Shown: positions 45,097 to 51,843 of the stretch, one piece after another
How positions within the stretch are numbered: the first letter of the stretch is position 1
Layout of the letters: each line of letters begins with the position of its first letter
DNA from: Vampirovibrio chlorellavorus
Lineage (GTDB): Bacteria; Cyanobacteriota; Vampirovibrionia; Vampirovibrionales; Vampirovibrionaceae
NCBI GenBank assembly: GCA_003149345.1
Contig: QFWI01000031.1
Span: 160,325 to 224,324, forward strand
Reading direction: 5' to 3'
DNA length: 64,000 nucleotides
Made by a program: the position numbers and the translations under genes
Notes under the pieces: generated by a model
Database searches by the model: none
What the model saw: only the letters and a program-made list of their open reading frames with translations
What the model was told of the DNA's origin: nothing

Positions 45097-45864
45097 CTAG
45101 GGCTTCAGGGTTTTGGATAACAATCCCTTGACCCGACGCCAGGCATCCTCGGCGATTTCTGGGCGATAATCGGCCCGCTGATCGCAGAAAAACCCATGCC
45201 CGGCCTCATCGTAGCGAATCACTTCATAGTGACAATGGGCATGCCGCAGCGCTTCTTCCACCCGGTGCGTCTCCGCCAGCGGAATCAGGGGGTCTTCTTT
45301 TCCAAACAGACACAAAATCTGGCCGTGCATGTCTGGGGCGTATTCTATGGTCGGTTTTCCACCACCGGGCGCACTATTGGCCACCCCCCCGGGATAAAAA
45401 GCGATGGTGGCGGCAAACGGGGGCAAGGTCGCCGCAATACAGGCTACATGTCCGCCAAAGCAAAAGCCGATGCTAGCCACCCGCTCCGCACTGGACACCC
45501 ATGGCTGCTGCCCCAGATAAGCCAGACTGGCCTGTATATCTTCCAGAATCCCTTGGCGGGTGGTTTGATCCTTGTGCTGACGGCCCACAGTCATGCCCGC
45601 CTCGGTGTATTCCAGTTCAAAATTCTCGGTGGTGCGGTGATAGTAATTGATGGCCAGGGCCACATACCCCTCGGCGGCAATGCGCTCGGTCACCTGCCGG
45701 ATGTGACTGTTCACGCCAAAAATCTCCATGAACACCAGCACGGCAGGCCAAGAGCCTTCTCCTGTGGGCCGGGCCAAATAGGCCTGCATGGCTTGCCCTG
45801 CCACCGGGATGGTCACCCATTCCGTGCGCACCGTATGTTGCTGGCTGGATACTGATTGGGTCAT
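45097..45864 (-). CDS. Dienelactone hydrolase family protein
   Basis: The 255-residue alpha/beta hydrolase has the nucleophile Cys in IGFCFGGHVAC, Asp in FGKEDPLIP and His in DEAGHGFFCD, the Cys-Asp-His triad of dienelactone hydrolases. GGAGGAG about eight bases before ATG 45864 supports this start over one 22 codons upstream. These enzymes open lactones or act as general carboxylesterases; the substrate here is unknown. A 13-bp inverted repeat lies upstream. Confidence 0.88.
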   Translation of the reverse strand: MTQSVSSQQHTVRTEWVTIPVAGQAMQAYLARPTGEGSWPAVLVFMEIFGVNSHIRQVTERIAAEGYVALAINYYHRTTENFELEYTEAGMTVGRQHKDQTTRQGILEDIQASLAYLGQQPWVSSAERVASIGFCFGGHVACIAATLPPFAATIAFYPGGVANSAPGGGKPTIEYAPDMHGQILCLFGKEDPLIPLAETHRVEEALRHAHCHYEVIRYDEAGHGFFCDQRADYRPEIAEDAWRRVKGLLSKTLKP

Positions 45865-45906
45865 TATTGCACGCTCCTCCCCAAAATACCTGTGTTGTAC
45901 ATGGTC

Positions 45907-45977
45907 ATTATGCCTTAAAGTCACTGCCAAAACCTAACCAGTTGGGGCTATTCGCAAGACGCGGTTTAAGGCATAAT
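45907..45977. promoter_or_regulatory. 13-bp inverted repeat upstream of the dienelactone hydrolase gene
   Basis: ATTATGCCTTAAA (45907-45919) and TTTAAGGCATAAT (45965-45977) are perfect complements separated by 45 bases. They stand just upstream of the hydrolase start. On the minus strand CATAAT within one arm could serve as a -10. They could be paired half-operators or a long hairpin. Confidence 0.45.
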
Positions 45978-46233
45978 AGTGAAATCAAACTGAACAATTT
46001 TTAGGTCATAAACTCTAGTTCGTCCAATCCAAAGCGGGCCTGCGCGCCAATCGCCTTCAGTAGGTACCCCAAGAATAACCGTCTCAGTGGCTTACCGTTG
46101 TTGAGGAAAACATCCACGGTGATAACACCGAAATATAAAGTCCAAGAGAGATAAGTCCAAGCAAGCCAAATTTAAACAAATTTAAAAAAGCTACAAAGTC
46201 CAAGGGATCACACAAAGGGGAGTGAACAACACC

Positions 46234-46476
46234 ATGATTTCTAAACGGGTATACCTGTTACTGACCGCTCTACTGTTACTCATCAGCATTGGGGCCAGTT
46301 TCGCCGGACAATCCCAGAAATCACACCGACTGGCCGCTTTACAGGCTTTGCAAACCGCCAGCTTGCAACTGAGCAAACTGGAAAGCAAAACCGCCGAACA
46401 AGCCAGGGCTGAAGCCCTGATTGACTCGGCCATCAAGACTCTCCGCTCCGATGACGACAAGCCCACCCGCAGCTAA
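46234..46476 (+). CDS. Small exported or membrane-anchored protein (80 residues)
   Basis: ATG 46234 (GGGGAG upstream) begins MISKRVYLLLTALLLLISIGASFAGQ, a clear signal peptide with likely cleavage after SFA. A helical, Gln/Ala/Lys-rich tail of about 50 residues follows. No family is recognised. The upstream gap (45865-46233) carries three copies of AAGTCCAAG (46138, 46153, 46196) and the inverted repeat described separately. Confidence 0.55.
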   Translation: MISKRVYLLLTALLLLISIGASFAGQSQKSHRLAALQALQTASLQLSKLESKTAEQARAEALIDSAIKTLRSDDDKPTRS

Positions 46477-46543
46477 GCCACCCACAGCAAGCCTGAACCC
46501 AGAGGTCAGGCCGGAGGGCAGGCAAAGTCAAAATTCAGAAAGT

Positions 46544-47080
46544 TCAGGCGTTCCCGGCGCGGTTCATGCTTTTCCAAAAGGCAATCAGAACAATGGACAA
46601 GCCCACCGCCATGGCCGTATGGGTTAGCCCGTAAACCGATGCTCGCAGGGCATGACTGCCCAAAAACAAGGTGCTATTCAAGGCCGCCAGATCCAGGTTG
46701 CCGCTGCGAACCCCCAACAGGAAATGATAGCCTTTGTACAGCATCAACAATACCGCCACCACGGAACTGGGCAAGTAAAGTCGACTCGTCCAACGCAAGG
46801 TTTTTTCCGAAACGGGAGCGAACCCGAGCTGCAAGCCCAGAAACAGCATCCAGATGACGGCCAATGGAATCAGCGCCCCAATCAGAAAGGTGTGCCCGTG
46901 TACCAGAGACAGACCAAACACGGACTCCAGGTGCGCACCGGCTGGCAACATTTCAGAGATGGGGGCTTTTTTGGAGGATTCCTGGAATAAAATCCCCATC
47001 AACAGGGCGGCCATCATCATGACAATGGAAAAACGAAGGTAAAGTCGGTAAAAAGCGCGGTAATACTCTGGAATATTCAT
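46544..47080 (-). CDS. Integral membrane protein, DUF2871-like
   Basis: The 178-residue protein has about five membrane helices with conserved-looking histidines (LVHGHTFLIGALIP, YGLTHTAMAVG). The pattern fits the DUF2871 family of small multi-pass proteins, assigned from memory of its HGH segment and without a search. The histidines on successive helices might bind heme or metal. AGAGGT precedes the ATG. Single gene. Confidence 0.55.
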   Translation of the reverse strand: MNIPEYYRAFYRLYLRFSIVMMMAALLMGILFQESSKKAPISEMLPAGAHLESVFGLSLVHGHTFLIGALIPLAVIWMLFLGLQLGFAPVSEKTLRWTSRLYLPSSVVAVLLMLYKGYHFLLGVRSGNLDLAALNSTLFLGSHALRASVYGLTHTAMAVGLSIVLIAFWKSMNRAGNA

Positions 47081-47464
47081 CGGGGGATACCTCTAACAAT
47101 TGCCTGACACGCTCAAAACGGAATGGAATTCAGGGCCTGATCAATGCAACAAGCCTGCATTTTTATTTATCATACCCCGAGCCCCCTCAAGAAATCATCA
47201 AACGGCCACAAAAACACCCATCCGCCTAGTGTCTATCTCGATAGGATTTGTATTAGCCACCTTATATATGTTTTTTTATTCTTACAGGCAATTATTCATC
47301 CCCCTCACCCACCGCATAATAGGAATCCAAGAAGGCGGTTGAACAATGACCTCTAAATCGCCATTATCCATTTGCCACTCACAGGTAGCAACGCACCCCA
47401 GGCTGTGAATGGCAGGTCAAAACGTCGGCAGCGCTGAATCGAGCGCCCGAACAGCACAGATCCA

Positions 47465-47496
47465 CAAAAACACCAGAATATTCTCTGGTGTTTTTG
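47465..47496. terminator. Isolated bidirectional terminator hairpin
   Basis: CAAAAACACCAGA (47465-47477) and TCTGGTGTTTTTG (47484-47496) are perfect 13-bp complements around six bases. Each strand has a U-run. No protein-coding gene ends near it on either side, so it may mark the end of an unannotated non-coding RNA. Confidence 0.75.
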
Positions 47497-47785
47497 TCGT
47501 GAATGCACCAAAGAAAGATTGGCCTTGGCCCAAGCCAGTCCGCAAGAAGACGGAGGATCTTCCCGCCGAGAAGGCCACGGGCAAATACAGAGCGACCCAG
47601 AATCAAAACTGGAATTTGCATTCTAAACTTAGCGAAAACCTGAATGGTGTGGGCCTCACACCAAGCTCATCCTGTGAAGCGACAGCCAGAAGGGTGATAC
47701 GCCAAAACACAGACAGGCTTTGAAAAGGGGCCTTTGCCTATCAACCTTTTATGTCCCCAAGGTTAGGGGTAGGAGTGCTATCCAA

Positions 47786-47858
47786 GTATTCTACATCCGT
47801 AGAATACGCATGAAGTCGCAAAAGTTCTACTTGCCTTTGGTTAAACAACCCCTATAAT
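47786..47858 (+). promoter_or_regulatory. hup promoter with upstream 9-bp inverted repeat
   Basis: TTGCCT (47831-47836) and TATAAT (47853-47858) with a 16-base spacer form a good promoter. About 24 bases upstream a perfect inverted repeat, GTATTCTAC-ATCC-GTAGAATAC (47786-47807), is a candidate operator or activator site. Confidence 0.65.
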
Positions 47859-47893
47859 AAGGGTGTAATTAAATCTGAGGAGTTGTGTTTCCC

Positions 47894-48172
47894 ATGAATA
47901 AAGAAGAATTAGTACAAGAAGTCGCAAAAAAGACCAAAGTATCTCAGAAGCAAGTTGATGAGACCTTGGCTTCCATCGTAGAAACCATCGTAAAAACCGT
48001 TGCCAAAGGCAAAAAAGTAACCCTGATTGGCTTCGGCACCTTTGAGCCCCGCAAGCGCGCTGCTCGTACCGGCCGTAACCCTCAAACCGGCAAAGAACTG
48101 AAAATTCCGGCGAAAACCGTTCCCGCTTTCTCTGCTGGCAAAAAGTTCAAAGAACTCGTTGCCAAGAAATAA
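47894..48172 (+). CDS. hup: HU-family DNA-binding protein
   Basis: The 92-residue nucleoid protein begins MNKEELVQEVAKKTKVSQKQVD. It contains the beta-arm motif VTLIGFGTFEPRKRAARTGRNPQTGKELKIPAKTVPAF with the conserved NP-containing tip, and ends KFKELVAKK. It bends DNA without strong sequence preference. GAGGAG lies about 11 bases before the ATG; a GTG three codons upstream is less likely. Single-gene unit with promoter and terminator. Confidence 0.95.
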   Translation: MNKEELVQEVAKKTKVSQKQVDETLASIVETIVKTVAKGKKVTLIGFGTFEPRKRAARTGRNPQTGKELKIPAKTVPAFSAGKKFKELVAKK

Positions 48173-48195
48173 GCACGGTTTCTGCTAAAGTCTCA

Positions 48196-48227
48196 AAGCC
48201 TGCCTTCGATTCGAGGGCAGGCTTTTT
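48196..48227 (+). terminator. Intrinsic terminator after hup
   Basis: AAGCCTGCC pairs with GGCAGGCTT across an eleven-base loop and is followed by a five-base T-run. Confidence 0.85.
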
Positions 48228-48414
48228 GAATGATTTGAATCACTCAACTCCCTTCGCTCAATAAGCTCAGCAAACCATTAAACTGGAGAACTAAACCTGG
48301 AGAGTGAAACTGGAGGGTAAAATTTTTCGACCATTTCATCTTCATCCACAAAAACCCCGGATTCCAGTGCGCATCCCCTCTCAAACCTGAATTAATCGGG
48401 TGCCGCAAAACAAA

Positions 48415-48443
48415 AGCCCCGTTCACCCAATGGCAAACGGAGC
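48415..48443 (-). terminator. Terminator of the orphan response regulator
   Basis: On the minus strand GCTCCGTT (48443-48436) pairs with AACGGGGC (48423-48416), with one wobble pair, and is followed by TTTTGTTTT. It lies about 85 bases past the stop codon. Confidence 0.65.
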
Positions 48444-48526
48444 CCTTGCTTTGACCAGAGCGAAAAACCCAAGCCGCCTGATTAAACTGGCGTTACCCAA
48501 AAGCCAGACTCAATCAGCTCAATTGC

Positions 48527-49201
48527 CTAAAACAGTGTAGCGTAGGTGCGGGCGCACGGCGTGGCGTGGATGCCCTCAAAGGCGGATAATTTTTGCAAAA
48601 TGCTGCCCAGATAACACTTCAGCTTTGAAGGGTTTAAATCAAGCGCCTGAGCAATGTGCGTGTGACTGACCCCTTCCACGATGAGGCGAAGTATTTCCCG
48701 TTCCGGTTCGCTAAGGGTCGCTGCTGAACTGAGGGCGTGCTGGTTGGCCTGATGAGAAAAGCGCTGCAACGCTCTGGAGGCCACCCGTGGATCAAGCCAA
48801 GTAGCGCCGCCACAGACCATTTTCACCACCTCCACCAATCGCTGGGACAAAATATCTTTCAGGCAATACGCGTTCACCCCGATGGCCAAAGCCTTTAAGA
48901 CCGGCTCTTCCGCCTCCTGGGAACTCAGTATCAGGATTTTAGAAGTTCGGTTAAACCGCCGAATTTCCTGAATCAGCTGAAAGCCGTCCATGTCTGGTAA
49001 GCCCAAATCCAACAAAATCAGGTCGGGCGTTATGGTATTCAGCAAGGCCAAAGCCTGCTCCCCGCTGTCTCCCTCCCCCACCACCTGCAAATCCGGGTCG
49101 GCATCAAGCACCATCCTCAAACCGATGCGAACCAGCTTATAATCTTCCACTATGACCAGTCGATGCTTTCCTTCGCTTTCCCGTTTCATATTCTTAGTCA
49201 T
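48527..49201 (-). CDS. Orphan NarL/LuxR-family response regulator
   Basis: This 224-residue protein has a receiver domain with LVIVEDYKLVRIG, the phospho-acceptor Asp in LILLDLGLPDMDG, Ser in LILSSQ and Lys in CLKDI. A LuxR-type helix-turn-helix follows: LSEPEREILRLIVEGVSHTHIAQALDLNPSKLKCYLGSI. No kinase is adjacent. The receiver resembles that of the regulator at 38843 (both have AYCLKDI or AYCMKDI plus a WLDP motif), so the two may share a kinase or ancestry. Ends in an unusual Cys/Thr-rich tail. Confidence 0.85.
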   Translation of the reverse strand: MTKNMKRESEGKHRLVIVEDYKLVRIGLRMVLDADPDLQVVGEGDSGEQALALLNTITPDLILLDLGLPDMDGFQLIQEIRRFNRTSKILILSSQEAEEPVLKALAIGVNAYCLKDILSQRLVEVVKMVCGGATWLDPRVASRALQRFSHQANQHALSSAATLSEPEREILRLIVEGVSHTHIAQALDLNPSKLKCYLGSILQKLSAFEGIHATPCARTYATLF

Positions 49202-49571
49202 TGTTGGTCTAACCCCTATATCATCTTTTCAACGCTAACCTTTGTAGTTCAATAACACTTCAGTTGAATCACACTTCACAAACGTCAATCCGAGACGATG
49301 GCCGAATTATAGGGAAAGCCTGATCGCTTGCTAAGTAGCTAGTTAGGCAGAGGACTTTCTTATCCTTCTGTAGCTCCTACTAACCCAGGTAGTTAATGGG
49401 CTCATCCATTGGAGGGTAAGCATCCTGATCCTTCCCTCTAGAAAAAATGGCTCCTGAACGACGCCTGCATGTCAAAAGCCAGATAATTACACTGTAGAGG
49501 GATGTATTCAGGACTATGATTCCGCTATGATGCCAATGAAAATACATCGTTGAGTGGAGAGCCCTGATTTT
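49202..49571. other. Divergent non-coding region before the TPR protein
   Basis: The 370-base gap is AT-rich and contains stretches such as AGCTAGTTAGG. No riboswitch motif or gene could be recognised. Promoters for both neighbours must lie here, but none stands out. Confidence 0.4.
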
Positions 49572-51557
49572 ATGAGGATTCAATCAAGCCGAGCGTGGGC
49601 AATAGCCTGTGGCGTTTCTCTGTTAACCCTGACCGCGTTGGTCACCCCGGACTTTGGCGCGGAAGCCGCCTCTCGGGTTTACAAGGCAGGAACCTCCTAC
49701 AGTTACAACAATCCGAAAAATGCGGACACTTACCTGCAAACCGGGACTTACCAGGCTGCCGAAGCCCGTTACACCAAGATGCTTCAGGCTAATCCAAAAA
49801 ACATCGCCGCCCGGGCCGCCTTATCCAATGCCCAGGCCGAACTGTTCAAGCTGGGAGCCGCCGAAAAAAACGCCCAGATGGTACTGGCCAAATCGCCCAA
49901 CAACGCAATTGCCCGTACCGCCTTGGGCATTGTGTACCGCAACCAGACCGCTTCGCTGGATATGACCTACCGCAACCAGCGGGATGAGTTACTGGCCAAA
50001 TCCGCCAGCGAACTGCAAAAAGCGGTCGCCGCCAACCCCCGCTCCCCAGAAGCGCACAACCAGCTGGGTGTGACCTACCGCTTTATGGGCCGCAATGCCG
50101 AAGCCCAGGCTGAATTCCAGAAGGCCCTGGATCTGGATCCCCGCTTCGCGGAAGCCATCCTGAACGAAGGCATTACGCGCATGGCGTCCGGCGATGTGAA
50201 CGGGGCCAAGCAGCAGTTCCAGCGGGCTATCAAGTTGAACAGCAAAAACTACATGGCCCATTACCGGCTGGGTGAAGCCTACCTTCAAAGCGGAGACACC
50301 CATCAGGCCCTAAAATCGCTGAATACGGCCCTATCCCTGAACCAGGGCAATGCCGCGGTCATGTCCAAAATGGCCGATGCCTATCAGGCCCAGGGGAACA
50401 CCTCGGCGGCCATCGCCAACTACCGCAAGGCCATTCAGGCAAATCCCGCCTTTATGCCTGCTTACGTGGCCATCTCCGATATCTTTGACAGCCGGGGCGA
50501 TGGCGAGCTTGCCATGTCCGAGCTACGCAGCGCCATTAACGTCAATCCCAACTTTTCGGCAGGCCGTAACCGGCTGGGTCGATTGGCCCTGACCGTGGAC
50601 AAGCCGGATCAGGCCCTGCAATACTACAAGGAATCCCTCAAGCAAAACCCACAGGACGCCGATGCCATTAACGGGATTTCACAAGCCCTGACGGTCATTG
50701 CCCAAAAACAGGCCAACTGGAGTCAGACCATGGGCGCTGACAGCGACCTGCTGAACGCCGAGCAATCCATTCAGGAGGCCCTGCGCATGAACCCGGGCGA
50801 CCTGCGCCTGCACCTGGCCAACTTGCGTATCAGCCAGCTGGCTGGTAAACCGGCCATGTCCGAAGCCGAGCTGAACAATCTGGTCGGCCGGGCCCCCCGC
50901 AACGAAGCCGAAGCCATGGCCCAAGGGGAAGCCTACCTGTCCCTGGGACGCTATCAGGAAGCCGATCAGGTGTTCAACGGCCTGATGCAGCGCGCCGCTG
51001 GCAACCCAGATCAACTGCTGATCATCGGCGATACCCTGAAGGTCAACGGGGATCTGCCCCGGGCCAAGGACGCCTACCGGGCGGCCCTGGCTGCCGAGCC
51101 GGGCAACCTGAAAGCCCAGCGGGGCATTGATCGGATTGAGAAGGCGGAAGCGGAATCCAAGAAAACCCTGCGGACGGCCAAGGCTTTAAACACCTGGCGT
51201 CGGGCCGGTAAAGAAAGTTCCATTGACTTCTACGAGGACACGCTGGCTCAAAATCCTCGCCAACCGGAAGCCCGTCTGGAATTGGCCAAGTTGTACGAAA
51301 AAACCAAGGATTACAATCTGGCCGCGCGTTCTTACCAGTTCTATCTGGGCTTATCCCCGGATTTGCCAGTCAAGGAGCGGGAAGCCTACCTGAAAAAAAT
51401 CGCCAAGCTGCAAGAAAAAGCTCAGGAAATGGCCCTGAAGCAAAGTGGCACCCCTCAACCGCAAGGCGGCGCCACCATGCCTTACAGCGCACCGGCCATC
51501 AACAGCCAGGTAACGCCTTTGCAGCTGAACACACCGGCCAAAACCGCGCAATATTAA
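49572..51557 (+). CDS. Exported TPR-repeat protein
   Basis: The 661-residue protein begins with a signal peptide (MRIQSSRAWAIACGVSLLTLTALVTPDFGAEA). It is built largely from tetratricopeptide repeats: clear copies occur at roughly residues 45-110, 150-185 (PRSPEAHNQLGVTYRFMGRNAEAQAEFQKAL), 190-360 and 430-590, with a Gln/Pro-rich tail. TPR solenoids hold multi-protein assemblies in the periplasm or cell surface. GGAGAG lies about ten bases before ATG 49572; a GTG at 49554 is possible. Strong terminators follow. Confidence 0.85.
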   Translation: MRIQSSRAWAIACGVSLLTLTALVTPDFGAEAASRVYKAGTSYSYNNPKNADTYLQTGTYQAAEARYTKMLQANPKNIAARAALSNAQAELFKLGAAEKNAQMVLAKSPNNAIARTALGIVYRNQTASLDMTYRNQRDELLAKSASELQKAVAANPRSPEAHNQLGVTYRFMGRNAEAQAEFQKALDLDPRFAEAILNEGITRMASGDVNGAKQQFQRAIKLNSKNYMAHYRLGEAYLQSGDTHQALKSLNTALSLNQGNAAVMSKMADAYQAQGNTSAAIANYRKAIQANPAFMPAYVAISDIFDSRGDGELAMSELRSAINVNPNFSAGRNRLGRLALTVDKPDQALQYYKESLKQNPQDADAINGISQALTVIAQKQANWSQTMGADSDLLNAEQSIQEALRMNPGDLRLHLANLRISQLAGKPAMSEAELNNLVGRAPRNEAEAMAQGEAYLSLGRYQEADQVFNGLMQRAAGNPDQLLIIGDTLKVNGDLPRAKDAYRAALAAEPGNLKAQRGIDRIEKAEAESKKTLRTAKALNTWRRAGKESSIDFYEDTLAQNPRQPEARLELAKLYEKTKDYNLAARSYQFYLGLSPDLPVKEREAYLKKIAKLQEKAQEMALKQSGTPQPQGGATMPYSAPAINSQVTPLQLNTPAKTAQY

Positions 51558-51582
51558 AACCAGACTTTGCTCGCCAACCCTT

Positions 51583-51652
51583 ACAGCCCCGAAATCCACT
51601 CGGGGCTGTTCTTTTTAGAGAGACTGGCTGAAAAGTTTTTCAACCAGTCTCT
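51583..51652 (+). terminator. Tandem terminators after the TPR gene
   Basis: The first stem, ACAGCCCCG/CGGGGCTGT (51583-51609), ends in TCTTTTT. A second long stem follows: AGAGACTGGCTGAAAA (51619-51634) with TTTTTCAACCAGTCTCT (51636-51652). Two consecutive hairpins give tight insulation from the glycogen synthase gene. Confidence 0.85.
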
Positions 51653-51701
51653 TTAGCATTCAAAATCACTCAAAATCATGTCTCTCATGCGTGGAACGTG
51701 C

Positions 51702-51731
51702 TTGGCACGGGCATGCCTTTGTGCGTTAATA
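51702..51731 (+). promoter_or_regulatory. Putative promoter of the glycogen synthase-like gene
   Basis: TTGGCA (51702-51707) is followed after 18 bases by TTAATA (51726-51731). The same -35 sequence begins the promoter of the large GH13 gene at 60200. Confidence 0.35.
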
Positions 51732-51843
51732 AACTGCAATTGATGGGTCTGATTTTTTAGCAATTCCAACGCTTTAGCGTTCTTTTCTATCGTAGCTTTT
51801 CAATCTCATCCAAAGGAAGAAAGGCACAGGGGTCTTTTATCCA

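Larger units (their letters stand above)
47081..47893. other. 800-base non-coding stretch with an isolated terminator and the hup promoter region
   Basis: No convincing gene lies here. The first 250 bases are AT-rich and hold only frames with poor starts. Around 47465-47496 there is a perfect terminator hairpin with no gene before it. Towards the 3' end are a 9-bp inverted repeat (47786-47807) and the hup promoter. A small RNA ending at the hairpin is possible. Confidence 0.45.
48173..48526. other. Convergent gap between hup and the orphan response regulator
   Basis: The 354 bases hold the hup terminator, a GGAGA-rich stretch with three copies of ACTGGAG-like sequence near 48281-48318, and the terminator of the minus-strand regulator. 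No gene is seen. Confidence 0.5.

Noticed and set aside
47100..47342. 80-codon frame with a hydrophobic stretch upstream of hup
   Set aside because: It starts at TTG without a ribosome-binding site, and an overlapping frame of similar length exists. The sequence is AT-rich rather than coding-like.
47409..47723. 104-codon plus-strand frame across the isolated terminator
   Set aside because: It reads through a perfect terminator hairpin and has a low-complexity composition, so it is not a likely gene.
51702..51717. Possible sigma-54 promoter (TTGGCACGGGCATGCC) before the glycogen synthase gene
   Set aside because: The distance between the GG and GC elements is one base short of the strict sigma-54 spacing, and nothing else suggests sigma-54 control.
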